DNA of 64,000 nt, taken from contig CACZQB010000055.1 in NCBI GenBank assembly GCA_902783255.1, forward strand, positions 1 through 64,000, read 5' to 3'. This document shows positions 44,262-53,522 of this stretch, in pieces. The notes under the pieces were generated by a model. It saw nothing but the letters and a program-made list of their open reading frames with translations. It had not been told where the DNA came from and searched no databases. Origin of the DNA: Oscillospiraceae bacterium. Lineage in GTDB: Bacteria > Bacillota > Clostridia > Oscillospirales > UBA644. How positions within the stretch are numbered: the stretch's first letter is position 1; every line of letters begins with the position of its first letter. The translations under genes and the position numbers were made by a program.

Positions 44262-45704
44262 ATGAGTCACGATTCTTACGAAAGTCCATTCTGCACACGC
44301 TATTCAAGCAAAGAAATGCAGTATATTTTTTCTGCCGAAAACAAATTCAGAACTTTTCGCCGTCTCTGGATCGCGCTTGCGCGCGCAGAAAAGGAGCTTG
44401 GTCTGAATATTACCGATGAGCAGATAGCAGAGCTTGAAAAATATAAAGACGATATCAATTTTGAGGTTGCCGCGGCACGTGAAAAAGAGGTTCGTCACGA
44501 CGTTATGGCTCACGTATACGCATACGGACTTCAGGCGCCGCTCGCAAAGCCGATAATCCACCTCGGCGCAACGTCGTGCTATGTTGGAGACAATACCGAT
44601 ATCATCGTTATGAAAAGCGGTCTTGAGCTTATTCGCGATAAACTTGTAACCGTCATAAAAGCGCTCGCCGATTTTTCGTATAAATATAAAGATATGCCGT
44701 GTCTCGCGTATACGCATCTGCAGCCCGCTCAGCCCACGACTGTAGGCAAAAGAGCAACATTATGGATAAACGAGCTTATGCTCGATCTTGACGAGCTTGA
44801 TTTTCGTATAAAAGGCTTAAAGCTTCTGGGACAGAAGGGCACGACCGGCACTCAGGCGTCATTCAAAGAGCTTTTCGGTGACGATGCAGACGAGAAAACG
44901 CCGAAACTCGAAAAAATGATCGCAAACGAAATGGGTTTTGAAGAAACATACCCCGTTTCGGGTCAGACATACAGCCGTAAAGTAGACGCAAATATCTGCT
45001 GCACGCTTGCGGGAATTGCCGAAAGCGCAATGAAGTTCGCAAACGATTTAAGACTGCTTGCCAACTTCAAAGAAATGGAAGAACCTTTTGAGGAACATCA
45101 GATAGGTTCATCGGCAATGCCGTATAAGCGCAACCCCATGCGCAGCGAGCGTATATGCGCAATAGCAAGATATGTTATCACAAACTCGCTTTCTCCGGCG
45201 TTTACGGCAGGCACACAGTGGTTCGAAAGAACGCTTGACGACAGCGCAAATAAGAGAATTGCCGTTGCCGAGGCGTTTTTAGGCGTTGACGCAATACTGA
45301 ATATTTATATAAACGTTGCAAACGGACTTGTTGTGTACCCGAAAATGGTCCGCAGAAGACTTATGAACGAGCTTCCGTTTATGGCGACCGAAAACATTAT
45401 GATGGCAGCCGTAAAAAACGGAGGAGACAGACAGGAGCTTCATGAAAAGATCCGCGTTCACAGTCAGGCGGCTGCAAAGAAAGTAAAAGAAGAGGGCGGC
45501 GAAAACGACCTTCTTGAAAGAATTGCCGCAGATGAAGCTTTCATGCTTAAAAAAGAAGAGATCGCATCTCTGCTTTCGCCCGAAAAATATGTCGGAAGAG
45601 CGCCGAAGCAGACTGAGGAATACCTCGAAAAAACGGTATTTCCGCGTATCAGACCGTATATCGACGCCGGCAGAATAAAAAAGGACGAGGGACTGAGCGT
45701 TTGA
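44262..45704 (+). CDS. purB: Adenylosuccinate lyase
   Basis: The 480-residue lyase of the fumarase/aspartase superfamily splits adenylosuccinate and SAICAR in purine synthesis. It has the [12 protein letters not shown] segment, the [15 protein letters not shown] region with the catalytic histidine, and the signature loop [15 protein letters not shown]. Length matches the clostridial long form. It releases fumarate from an aspartate-derived group, fitting the aspartate theme of the preceding genes. Confidence 0.96.
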   Translation: MSHDSYESPFCTRYSSKEMQYIFSAENKFRTFRRLWIALARAEKELGLNITDEQIAELEKYKDDINFEVAAAREKEVRHDVMAHVYAYGLQAPLAKPIIHLGATSCYVGDNTDIIVMKSGLELIRDKLVTVIKALADFSYKYKDMPCLAYTHLQPAQPTTVGKRATLWINELMLDLDELDFRIKGLKLLGQKGTTGTQASFKELFGDDADEKTPKLEKMIANEMGFEETYPVSGQTYSRKVDANICCTLAGIAESAMKFANDLRLLANFKEMEEPFEEHQIGSSAMPYKRNPMRSERICAIARYVITNSLSPAFTAGTQWFERTLDDSANKRIAVAEAFLGVDAILNIYINVANGLVVYPKMVRRRLMNELPFMATENIMMAAVKNGGDRQELHEKIRVHSQAAAKKVKEEGGENDLLERIAADEAFMLKKEEIASLLSPEKYVGRAPKQTEEYLEKTVFPRIRPYIDAGRIKKDEGLSV

Positions 45705-45714
45705 GGTGAAAAAA

Positions 45715-46164
45715 ATGCCTAAAATCGCAGCGCAAAACAGAAAAGCGTATCACGATTATTTTGTTGAGGAAAAATATGAGGCGGGAATATCTCTCGCAGG
45801 CACGGAAGTAAAAAGCATACGTCAGGGTGCCGTAAATCTGAAAGACTCGTACTGTCAGACGAACGGAAAAGAAATTTTCGTTCACGGAATGCATATTTCG
45901 CCGTATGAAAAAGGCAATATTTTCAATAAAGACCCTTTGCGCGAGCGAAAACTGCTTTTGCATAAAAAGGAGATACTCAAGCTTTTTAACGACGTAAAAA
46001 AAGAGGGATATTCCATTATACCGCTTTCGGTCTATTTTAAAAACGCAAGAGTAAAAGTGGAGATCGGGCTTTGCAAAGGTAAAAAGCTCTATGATAAGCG
46101 CGAGGCTGCCGCAAAAAGAGATGCTCAGCGTGAAATCGATAGAAAGATGGGTAGCGACAGATGA
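45715..46164 (+). CDS. smpB: SsrA-binding protein SmpB
   Basis: The 149-residue partner of tmRNA takes part in ribosome rescue. It contains [20 protein letters not shown] and the [10 protein letters not shown] segment, then a basic C-terminal tail ([18 protein letters not shown]) that enters the ribosomal A site. I start it at ATG 45715, 9 bases after GAGGTG; a GTG three codons earlier lies inside that site. tmRNA itself is not in the window. It overlaps ruvC by 4 bases. Confidence 0.96.
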   Translation: MPKIAAQNRKAYHDYFVEEKYEAGISLAGTEVKSIRQGAVNLKDSYCQTNGKEIFVHGMHISPYEKGNIFNKDPLRERKLLLHKKEILKLFNDVKKEGYSIIPLSVYFKNARVKVEIGLCKGKKLYDKREAAAKRDAQREIDRKMGSDR

Positions 46165-46631
46165 TAATTTTGGGTATCGACCCCGGAGTTGCAACTGTAG
46201 GATGGGGCGTTGTAGACTGGCGCGGAAATAAATTTTACGGTTCGGACTACGGCGCGATAATCACGCCCCCTCACACGCCTTTTTGCGACAGGATAGAGCA
46301 GATATTTGACGAAACCACAAGACTCGTTGATTATTATCATGTTGAAACTGCGGCGATGGAAAAGCTGTTTTTCAACACAAACACAAAAACCGCAATAGAT
46401 GTTGCCCAGGCAAGAGGCGTTTTGCTTCTTGCGCTTACAAAAAAACGCCTTCATTGTTCCGAATTTACGCCGCTTCAGGTAAAACAGGCCGTTACGGGCT
46501 ACGGAAGAGCCGAAAAGGAACAGGTTGAGGCAATGGTAAAAATGCTTCTTAATCTTGATAAGATTCCGAAACCGGACGACGCCGCGGATGCGCTTGCCAT
46601 GGCGATCTGCTGTGCTCACTGCATAAGATAA
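46161..46631 (+). CDS. ruvC: Holliday junction resolvase RuvC
   Basis: The 156-residue RNase-H-fold endonuclease resolves Holliday junctions. The catalytic acidic residues are visible in [12 protein letters not shown] (Asp), AAMEKLF (Glu) and [13 protein letters not shown] (two Asp). It starts within the end of smpB (ATGA) and is followed 12 bases later by ruvA, giving the complete ruvCAB operon. Confidence 0.97.
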   Translation: MIILGIDPGVATVGWGVVDWRGNKFYGSDYGAIITPPHTPFCDRIEQIFDETTRLVDYYHVETAAMEKLFFNTNTKTAIDVAQARGVLLLALTKKRLHCSEFTPLQVKQAVTGYGRAEKEQVEAMVKMLLNLDKIPKPDDAADALAMAICCAHCIR

Positions 46632-46643
46632 AGAGAGGTTAAA

Positions 46644-47240
46644 ATGTATTATTATCTTTCGGGAAAACCGGCGGTTTTAACGCCGAATCTCGCCGTAATA
46701 GACTGCGGCGGCGTCGGATATAAATGCGCAATATCCGAAAACACGTATAAACAGATCGCAAAAAAAGAGTCGGTGCTTTTATATACTTACCTTAATGTAA
46801 AAGAAGACGCTCTTGATTTATACGGCTTTGCCGACGAGCAGGAAAAACAGTTTTTCGAGCTTCTTCTTTCGATAAGTGGCGTTGGACCAAAGGCGGCTCT
46901 CGCGGTCCTTTCCGCGCATACGCCCGAATCGTTTGCCGCATGCGTGCTTTCAAATGATGCGAAGGGAATAACAAAAGCGGCAGGCGTAGGCGCAAAACTT
47001 GCGCAGAGGATATGCCTTGAGCTGAAAGACAAGATATCAAAAACAAAAGTCGTGCCGTCCGATATTTCCGCATACGGAGACGACGCTGTATCTTCTGATG
47101 CCGTATCCGAAGCCGTTGCGGTGCTTGTTGCGCTCGGTTACAGCAAATCGGACGCTTCAAAAGCCGTTTTGCGTTGTTCGGCAGACAACACGAACGATAT
47201 AGTAAAACAGGCGCTCAGAATGCTTTCGAGAAATGTGTGA
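46644..47240 (+). CDS. ruvA: Holliday junction branch migration subunit RuvA
   Basis: The 198-residue DNA-binding subunit has an N-terminal OB fold (about 1-64) and a tandem helix-hairpin-helix domain with SISGVGPKAALAVLS and AAGVGAKLAQRICLELKDK. A C-terminal RuvB-contacting domain lies after an acidic, Ser-rich linker. All three domains are present at normal length. Confidence 0.97.
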   Translation: MYYYLSGKPAVLTPNLAVIDCGGVGYKCAISENTYKQIAKKESVLLYTYLNVKEDALDLYGFADEQEKQFFELLLSISGVGPKAALAVLSAHTPESFAACVLSNDAKGITKAAGVGAKLAQRICLELKDKISKTKVVPSDISAYGDDAVSSDAVSEAVAVLVALGYSKSDASKAVLRCSADNTNDIVKQALRMLSRNV

Positions 47241-47260
47241 GAAACTGAAAAGGAAAAACG

Positions 47261-48289
47261 ATGGAAAACGAATTTGACGAACGGATCTTATCCGCAAGAA
47301 CGATACACAGCGATGAAACTGAGCTTTCGCTGCGTCCGAAAAACTTTGACGGGTATATCGGTCAGGAAAAAATAAAAGAAAACCTCAAAATATACATCGA
47401 AGCGGCAAAACGCCGCGGCGAATCGCTTGACCACGTTCTTTTATACGGCCCTCCGGGGCTCGGCAAAACAACTCTCGCAAATATCATTGCCACCGAAATG
47501 GGCGTTCAGATCCGCATCACGTCCGGCCCCGCGCTTGAAAAAACGGGCGATCTTGTGGCTCTTCTCACAAATCTGCAGGACGGAGACATACTTTTTATAG
47601 ACGAAATACACCGCCTTTCAAGAACCGTTGAAGAAGTTCTTTACCCGGCAATGGAAGATTATGAATTTGATATAATTCTCGGCAAGGGTCCGTCGGCAAG
47701 GTCTATAAGATTTACGCTTCCGAAATTTACCCTTATCGGCGCCACAACGCGTTCAGGCCAGCTTGCCGCACCTTTCAGAGACCGTTTCGGCGTGCTTTTC
47801 CGTCTTGAGCTTTATTCTCCCGAAAATCTGCAGACGATAATCACGAATTCCGCAAAAATTCTCGATATAGCAATCACTCCGGAGGGCGCATACGAGATCG
47901 CATCGCGTTCAAGAGGCACGCCGCGAATCGCAAACAGACTTTTACGTCGGATACGCGACTTTGCGCAGGTGCTCGGAGACGGCGTTATAGATGAGGAGCT
48001 TGCAAGGAGATCGCTTGACAGAATGGAGATAGACCGTCTCGGTCTTGATTCGGTAGACAGACGGCTGCTTACCGCCATAATAACGAGCTTTAACGGCGGT
48101 CCGGTAGGTCTTGAAACTCTTGCCGCTCTTACGGGTGAGGAGAGCGTTACCATTGAGGACGTATACGAGCCGTTTCTTTTGCAGCTCGGCTTTATAAACC
48201 GCACGCCCAGAGGCCGCTGCGTAACAAAAGCCGCATACGATCACCTCGGCATACCGTTTCAGGGACAGAACGAAAATACGCTGTTTTAA
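47261..48289 (+). CDS. ruvB: Holliday junction branch migration ATPase RuvB
   Basis: The 342-residue AAA+ motor drives branch migration. It has Walker [10 protein letters not shown], Walker [12 protein letters not shown], sensor 1 in [11 protein letters not shown], and a C-terminal winged helix ending [17 protein letters not shown]. It is the last gene of the plus-strand run and stops at the edge of a terminator. Confidence 0.98.
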   Translation: MENEFDERILSARTIHSDETELSLRPKNFDGYIGQEKIKENLKIYIEAAKRRGESLDHVLLYGPPGLGKTTLANIIATEMGVQIRITSGPALEKTGDLVALLTNLQDGDILFIDEIHRLSRTVEEVLYPAMEDYEFDIILGKGPSARSIRFTLPKFTLIGATTRSGQLAAPFRDRFGVLFRLELYSPENLQTIITNSAKILDIAITPEGAYEIASRSRGTPRIANRLLRRIRDFAQVLGDGVIDEELARRSLDRMEIDRLGLDSVDRRLLTAIITSFNGGPVGLETLAALTGEESVTIEDVYEPFLLQLGFINRTPRGRCVTKAAYDHLGIPFQGQNENTLF

Positions 48290-48317
48290 AAAAATCCACC
48301 TCAAAAGGTGGATTTTT
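48287..48317. terminator. Bidirectional terminator between ruvB and the kinase gene
   Basis: AAAATCCACCT (48291-48301) pairs with AGGTGGATTTT (48306-48316), flanked by A-run and T-run so it works both ways. On the minus strand the hairpin includes the last codons and the TGA stop (48303-48301) of the kinase gene. Confidence 0.85.
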
Positions 48318-49329
48318 CTTTTATTCTGTATGTTTCAAAATATTTTTCTTCCATCGGCAGCCACTCGTTTATAAAGCGGTCGAGCTTTGACGGGTCGCGT
48401 TTTTTCAGGCGCAAAAGCTGTTCGTCCCGGCTTATTTCAAGCATAAGTTTTATATCGTAAATATTCCCGAAATACGGGTGCAGAGAATATACGCCTTCAA
48501 TAACGGTGAGGGGTTTTTTAGGAACTGTTATTGTTTCCGAAAGACTTTGCGTTTCACAGTCGTATTTCCGTATCTCAAAAGGCTCTTCTGAAAAAACACA
48601 GTCTGTGATCTCGCTTTTCATTCTTTCGTAATCGATATTTCCACCCGCCTGTAAAAGGCGTTCCGGCGTTCGCTGAAACGGTCTTAAAAAATAGTCGTCC
48701 GCGTGAAAAACATTGCAGTCGTAAATTTCCGCAATAATGCCGGCAAGAGTCGTTTTTCCCGACGCCGCCATACCGTCTATACCGATTATTGCTTTACCTT
48801 TATCTGAAAGCGTTTTTTCTATTTCAATAAAAAGTGGGAGCCATTCGGTATATTTTTTTTGCGCGATACGGTAGTGAGGCGCATATTTTTTTCTGTATAT
48901 TTCGCTGTGAGAAAGCGGAGGAAAGCCGAGGGAAGAGTATTCTGCGATAAAATCGCTTGTTTCTTTTTGCGAGAACGGCAGAAAATCAAGATCTTTCAGC
49001 TTTTTAAGGTCGGAAATAAATTCCTCTTTTCTGTCATTTCTATTATCGGTATTTGCGGACAGAACAAAAATTCTGTTTACCGTTTCAGGCAAAAGCCTGC
49101 CTTTCACAGCGGCAAGGTTTATTCTCGCAAAATCGCCGCCTATATCGTCGCAAAGCGGCATATTTTCGTCGAAATCCGTATCTTCAAGCTCTTTTTTCAG
49201 ATATTCAAGGCTTGCTTCGGGGTTTTTTATCATATGTTCAGGCCCGAACCGTCTTTGAAAAAGCAGCTTAACAATATCTGTAAGCTGCTCTTCGGGATGT
49301 GAATAAAATTCTTTTTTTATTATATCCAT
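48301..49329 (-). CDS. Uridine-kinase/phosphoribulokinase-like protein with extra N-terminal domain
   Basis: The 342-residue protein has a C-terminal half that is a P-loop kinase of the uridine kinase family. Walker A is GMAASGKTT at 186-194, followed by VFHADDYFLRP (substrate Asp) and LTVIEGVYSLHPYF. The N-terminal 170 residues are unlike the usual uridine kinase and contain a segment beginning LTDIVKLLFQRRFGPEHMI. The substrate may therefore be another nucleoside or small molecule. I start it at ATG 49329, two bases after the aconitase stop; a frame starting 13 codons earlier is possible. Coding extends into the terminator stem. Confidence 0.75.
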   Translation of the reverse strand: MDIIKKEFYSHPEEQLTDIVKLLFQRRFGPEHMIKNPEASLEYLKKELEDTDFDENMPLCDDIGGDFARINLAAVKGRLLPETVNRIFVLSANTDNRNDRKEEFISDLKKLKDLDFLPFSQKETSDFIAEYSSLGFPPLSHSEIYRKKYAPHYRIAQKKYTEWLPLFIEIEKTLSDKGKAIIGIDGMAASGKTTLAGIIAEIYDCNVFHADDYFLRPFQRTPERLLQAGGNIDYERMKSEITDCVFSEEPFEIRKYDCETQSLSETITVPKKPLTVIEGVYSLHPYFGNIYDIKLMLEISRDEQLLRLKKRDPSKLDRFINEWLPMEEKYFETYRIKEKSTF

Positions 49330-49330
49330 A

Positions 49331-51253
49331 TCAGTTTGCTTTTGTGTAATTGAGCCGTCCGCCCGCAAGAAGAATGCTTGCCTGACGCTCGGATCTGTCG
49401 CAAAGAAGCTCGATCTTCATATTTTTAGTTTTGTCGTAAATAAATACGCTGCCGCCCTTTTCGATCTCTTCGCGTATGTTTTTAAGACAGAGCACGTCGC
49501 CCTGATCTATGAGGTCATAATCGCGCGGATTTTTGAATGTAAGCGGAATTATGCCTGAATTTATGAGATTGTCTTTGTGTATTCTCGCAAAGCTCTTCGC
49601 GATTACCGCTTTTACGCCCAGCCACAGAGGAACGAGCGCAGCGTGTTCGCGCGAAGAACCCTGTCCGTAGTTTTCGCCGCCGATAATAAAGCCGCCGCCC
49701 GACGCTTTTGCTCTGTTCGGAAACGCGTTATCGACCGCTTCAAAGCAGTATTTTGAAAGATGCGGTATGTTGGAGCGATACGGCAGTATCTTTGCTCCTG
49801 CAGGCATGATGTGGTCTGTTGTGATATTGTCGCCTACTTTAAGAAGCGCGGGTTTTTCTATCGATGCCGGCATAGCATCGCCAACCGGGAACGGTTTGAT
49901 GTTCGGGCCGCGCACTACCTCTACATCGTCTCCGTTTTCCGCCGGAGGAATAATGAGATTGTCGTTTATGTCGAATTTTTCGGGAATATCAACTTTTATT
50001 TCAACATCAAGCGTCGTCGGATCACAAAAAACGCCTTTTATTGCGCTTGCAGCTGCGGTTTCCGGTGAAACAAGGTATACCTGTCCGTCCGCGGTGCCCG
50101 ATCTGCCCTCAAAATTGCGGTTGAACGTGCGCAGCGATACTCCCGCGCTGTTGGGAGACTGACCCATACCGATGCACGGACCGCATGCGCATTCAAGAAT
50201 TCTTGCGCCGGCTTCTATTATATCCGCAAGCACGCCCGATCTTGCCATCATTGCGAAAACCTGCTTTGAACCGGGAGATACAGTCATTGAAACGTTTTCG
50301 GCAACCGTATTTCCTTTAAGTATAGCCGCAAGTTTCTGCATATCCGCATAAGATGAGTTTGTGCATGACCCTGCGCATACCTGGTCTATTTTCATTCCGG
50401 CAAGCTGAGATACCGGCACTACTTTGTCGGGACTGTGCGGACAAGCCGCAAGCGGAACAAGCGTTGAGAGGTCTATTTCGATATTTTCGTCATAAACAAC
50501 GCCTTCATCCGGCAAAAGCTCTGTATAATCGTTTTCTCTGCCCTGAGCGGCGAGGAACTGTCTTGTTATTTCGTCTGACGGAAAAACAGACGTTGTGGCG
50601 CCAAGCTCCGTGCCCATATTTGTTATTGTTGAACGCTCCGGAACCGAAAGCGTTTTTATTCCGTCGCCGTAATATTCGATTATTTTGCCGACGCCGCCTT
50701 TAACGGACATTATCTGAAGCACTTTCAGTATAATGTCTTTTGCCGAAACCATTCGCGGAAGTTTGCCCGTAAGCTTTATGCCTACGATTTTCGGCATGAT
50801 GAGATAAAAGGCTCCGCCGCCCATCGCTACGGCAACGTCAAGTCCGCCCGCGCCCATTGCAAGCATACCTATGCCTCCGCCTGTGGGGGTATGCGAGTCA
50901 CTGCCCAGAAGTGTTTTTCCCGGAATGCCGAACCGTTCAAGATGGACCTGATGGCAAATGCCGTTGCCGGGCTTCGAGCAGTATATTCCGTGTTTTTTGC
51001 AGACTGTCTGGATATATCTGTGGTCGTCTGCATTCATGAAGCCGGACTGGAGAGTGTTGTGGTCTATATATGCAACGGATTTTTCTGTTTTTACTCTGCC
51101 TATACCCATAGCTTCAAGCTGCAGATACGCCATTGTACCAGTAGCATCCTGTGTGAGGGTCTGATCGATTCTTACAGAGATCTCACTTCCCGGCACCATA
51201 TTGCCTGAAACAAGATGCGAGGCGATGATTTTCTGAGAAATTGATAAAGCCAT
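49331..51253 (-). CDS. acnA: Aconitate hydratase
   Basis: The 640-residue 4Fe-4S enzyme interconverts citrate and isocitrate. Cluster cysteines lie in CAGSCTNSS and CACGPCIGMG; the swivel domain has GGENYGQGSSREHAALVP with the catalytic serine region. The short length (versus about 890 in E. coli AcnA) is typical of the mitochondrial-like and clostridial group. The start at ATG 51253 has GGAAGG 5 bases upstream; earlier in-frame starts would include this site. No other TCA-cycle gene is adjacent. Confidence 0.94.
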   Translation of the reverse strand: MALSISQKIIASHLVSGNMVPGSEISVRIDQTLTQDATGTMAYLQLEAMGIGRVKTEKSVAYIDHNTLQSGFMNADDHRYIQTVCKKHGIYCSKPGNGICHQVHLERFGIPGKTLLGSDSHTPTGGGIGMLAMGAGGLDVAVAMGGGAFYLIMPKIVGIKLTGKLPRMVSAKDIILKVLQIMSVKGGVGKIIEYYGDGIKTLSVPERSTITNMGTELGATTSVFPSDEITRQFLAAQGRENDYTELLPDEGVVYDENIEIDLSTLVPLAACPHSPDKVVPVSQLAGMKIDQVCAGSCTNSSYADMQKLAAILKGNTVAENVSMTVSPGSKQVFAMMARSGVLADIIEAGARILECACGPCIGMGQSPNSAGVSLRTFNRNFEGRSGTADGQVYLVSPETAAASAIKGVFCDPTTLDVEIKVDIPEKFDINDNLIIPPAENGDDVEVVRGPNIKPFPVGDAMPASIEKPALLKVGDNITTDHIMPAGAKILPYRSNIPHLSKYCFEAVDNAFPNRAKASGGGFIIGGENYGQGSSREHAALVPLWLGVKAVIAKSFARIHKDNLINSGIIPLTFKNPRDYDLIDQGDVLCLKNIREEIEKGGSVFIYDKTKNMKIELLCDRSERQASILLAGGRLNYTKAN

Positions 51254-51267
51254 TTTTCCTTCCGCCT

Positions 51268-52266
51268 TTATTTTATATTTTTCTGCCAGTTCCATGTATC
51301 CGCGCACATATCGAAAAGCGATTTTTCCGCTTTCCAGCCAAGCACTCTCAATGCTTTTGAAGCATCCGCGCGTGATTCGTCAATGTCGCCCGCGCGTCTG
51401 CCGTCTATAACATACGGTATTTTGATGCCCGTTGCCTTTTCAAATGCGTTTACAATATCAAGAACGCTGTATCCTGTGCCGGTTCCGAGGTTGAATATTT
51501 CGCAGCCTTTGTGTTTTGCGGCATATTCAAGAGCTTTCACATGTCCTTTTGCAAGGTCGGTAACATGGATATAGTCGCGAACGCCTGTGCCGTCGTGAGT
51601 GTTGAAATCGTTGCCGTAAACATGGAGCTTTTCTCTTTTGCCTGAAGCGACCTGCGCGATATACGGCATTAAGTTGTTGGGTATCCCTTTCGGATTTTCG
51701 CCGATAAGACCGCTTTCGTGAGCGCCTATCGGATTGAAATATCTGAGAAGAACGACCGCAAGATTTTTGTCTGCACAAGAAGCGTCTGTAAGAATTTTTT
51801 CAATGAAGAGTTTTGTTGTGCCGTAAGGATTTGTTGTTGAAGTGGGCATATCTTCGGTGAACGGAACGGGATTTATGTTCCCGTATACCGTAGCGGACGA
51901 GCTGAACACAAATATGTCGGTCCCGAATTCCTTCATCACTTCAAGCAGCGTTAAAGTGGTGTCAAGATTGTTTCTGTAATACATAACGGGTTTTTCCACC
52001 GATTCTCCGACCGCTTTGTAACCCGCAAAATGGATAACGGCGTCAATTCTGTTTTCGGAAAAAATTTTGCGCATCGCGTCGCCGTCCGCAACGTTTGCGT
52101 TGTAATATCTGATACTTTTTCCGGTTATTTTCTCGCATCTTTTTATAACGTCGGGACTGCTGTTGCTGAAATTATCGGCGATCACCGCGTCAAAGCCGTT
52201 GGAAAGAAGTTCCACGCATGTGTGGGAGCCTATAAAACCGGCGCCGCCGGTAAGAAGAACTGTCAT
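51268..52266 (-). CDS. galE: UDP-glucose 4-epimerase
   Basis: The 332-residue extended SDR has the NAD-binding motif TGGAGFIGSH at its N-terminus, the catalytic Ser-Ser-Ala (SSSATVYG) and YGTTK with Tyr and Lys. The galE-specific HDGTGVRDYIHV and NLGTGTGYSV segments are also present. It interconverts UDP-galactose and UDP-glucose in the cytosol. The start is ATG 52266, with AAGGA 7 bases ahead, rather than an upstream in-frame ATG. It is transcribed with the URO-D-like gene and aconitase. Confidence 0.95.
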   Translation of the reverse strand: MTVLLTGGAGFIGSHTCVELLSNGFDAVIADNFSNSSPDVIKRCEKITGKSIRYYNANVADGDAMRKIFSENRIDAVIHFAGYKAVGESVEKPVMYYRNNLDTTLTLLEVMKEFGTDIFVFSSSATVYGNINPVPFTEDMPTSTTNPYGTTKLFIEKILTDASCADKNLAVVLLRYFNPIGAHESGLIGENPKGIPNNLMPYIAQVASGKREKLHVYGNDFNTHDGTGVRDYIHVTDLAKGHVKALEYAAKHKGCEIFNLGTGTGYSVLDIVNAFEKATGIKIPYVIDGRRAGDIDESRADASKALRVLGWKAEKSLFDMCADTWNWQKNIK

Positions 52267-52285
52267 AATATATCCTTTCAAATTC

Positions 52286-53371
52286 CTATCTGAAATTTCT
52301 CACAATATCGCTGATAAGCAAAAATTTATCGTATGTAACGCCCGGAGGGCAGCTGTCTGAATTCGCAAGAACAAATCTTCTTCCGCGAGCTGTTGAAAGG
52401 AGGTCCTTTACGTATTTTTCAAGCTCGTCTAAAGTGCAGCTTTCAAAAAACGTTGGGTCTATGCCTCCGATCAGCGCTATGTGTTCGGGCAAAATCGCAA
52501 AAGCGTCGGCAATTTCTATATTGCCCGTGGGCGGGGGAGTTACCGATTCGAGAATATCTATTCTTGACGTTGCGATGAGCGGCATGATATCTTTGAGATG
52601 ACCGCACGCATGATGCATAAGCAGCTTTCCTTTTGTGTGAAGAATATCCGCCCATTCGTTTATCTGAGGCAGCGTGTATTTTTCAAACATCGCCGGACTT
52701 ATGTTAGTTGTTGAACTGTCTTCAAAAAAATTGAGTATTTCGGCAGGAGAGTTGAGCGCGTTGATAACCGTTTCACGGTCTTTTTCCATCATAACGGCAA
52801 GGCATTCCTCTACTGTTTCGGGAAAATCGTAAAGAGCGTATGAAAGCGCTTCCGTGCCGCACCACCGTTCCACGAGCGCCTGAAAAGCCGTTTTGTAGTT
52901 TACGCCTATATTCGGGCATGAAACGGCATTTTCGCCGAGTTTTTCGTATTCGCGGGCAAACGGTTCGATATTTTCGGTGATATTCATGTTCTCGTAAATA
53001 TACTGAAGAACTTTGAAATCCTCCTCTTCGCTTACGGGATGTCCCGTTAAAAACCACGTGTCTGCCTGAGCGGAATATGTGCGTATTTCCGTTATCGTGC
53101 CGACTTTTGTAATATAGCTGTCAAACATCTTGTTTCCGTCGCGCTTTGATGTGTGCTCGACGTTTTTCATTTCAGAAAGGGAAAGGAGGCACGAGCCGCG
53201 AAGAAGAGGATCCGCGCCGATCTTCTTCATATACGCCACTTCACCTTTTTCCTGCTCTTCACGCGGAACATACTGCCAGTAATACGCAAGAAAAGGCGAC
53301 CATGGAACCCTGTCTGTTTCCTTGCCCGTTACGGCTGAAAGTATTCTTTTTTTAGACGTCATCTGTTCCAT
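52286..53371 (-). CDS. Uroporphyrinogen decarboxylase-like protein, possible corrinoid methyltransferase
   Basis: The 361-residue protein has the URO-D TIM-barrel fold. It contains LLMHHACGHLKDI, an H-x-C-G metal-binding motif seen in the MtaA/CmuA methyltransferase branch, and the LIGGIDPTFFE strand. True HemE carries an N-terminal arginine-rich RQAGRY motif, which is missing here, and no haem genes are nearby. A methyl-transfer role on corrinoid or other cofactors is therefore more likely than haem synthesis. It is the first gene behind a perfect minus-strand promoter. Confidence 0.8.
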   Translation of the reverse strand: MEQMTSKKRILSAVTGKETDRVPWSPFLAYYWQYVPREEQEKGEVAYMKKIGADPLLRGSCLLSLSEMKNVEHTSKRDGNKMFDSYITKVGTITEIRTYSAQADTWFLTGHPVSEEEDFKVLQYIYENMNITENIEPFAREYEKLGENAVSCPNIGVNYKTAFQALVERWCGTEALSYALYDFPETVEECLAVMMEKDRETVINALNSPAEILNFFEDSSTTNISPAMFEKYTLPQINEWADILHTKGKLLMHHACGHLKDIMPLIATSRIDILESVTPPPTGNIEIADAFAILPEHIALIGGIDPTFFESCTLDELEKYVKDLLSTARGRRFVLANSDSCPPGVTYDKFLLISDIVRNFR

Positions 53372-53408
53372 TTTGTCGCTCCGTTCTGAACGTATCTTTT
53401 ACGGGATG

Positions 53409-53437
53409 ATTATATCACATCACACAATATTTGTCAA
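53409..53437 (-). promoter_or_regulatory. Perfect-consensus promoter for the URO-D-like/galE/acnA/kinase operon
   Basis: On the minus strand, TTGACA (53437-53432), 17 bases, TATAAT (53414-53409), 38 bases upstream of the first start codon. Confidence 0.85.
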
Positions 53438-53453
53438 GAATAAAAGCTTTCTA

Positions 53454-53482
53454 TTGACTTTTTAATCGGAAAATGATATAAT
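53454..53482 (+). promoter_or_regulatory. Promoter for secD-secF
   Basis: TTGACT (53454-53459), 17 bases, TATAAT (53477-53482), 40 bases before secD. It diverges from the perfect promoter on the other strand, with the two -35 boxes only 16 bases apart. Confidence 0.82.
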
Positions 53483-53522
53483 GTCAGGAGTTATATTATT
53501 ATAAATAAAGAAAGGCATCGAT

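Noticed and set aside
52286..53371. Haem-pathway uroporphyrinogen decarboxylase (hemE)
   Set aside because: It lacks the N-terminal RQAGRY-type motif, carries a metal-binding H-x-C-G motif, and has no haem genes beside it.
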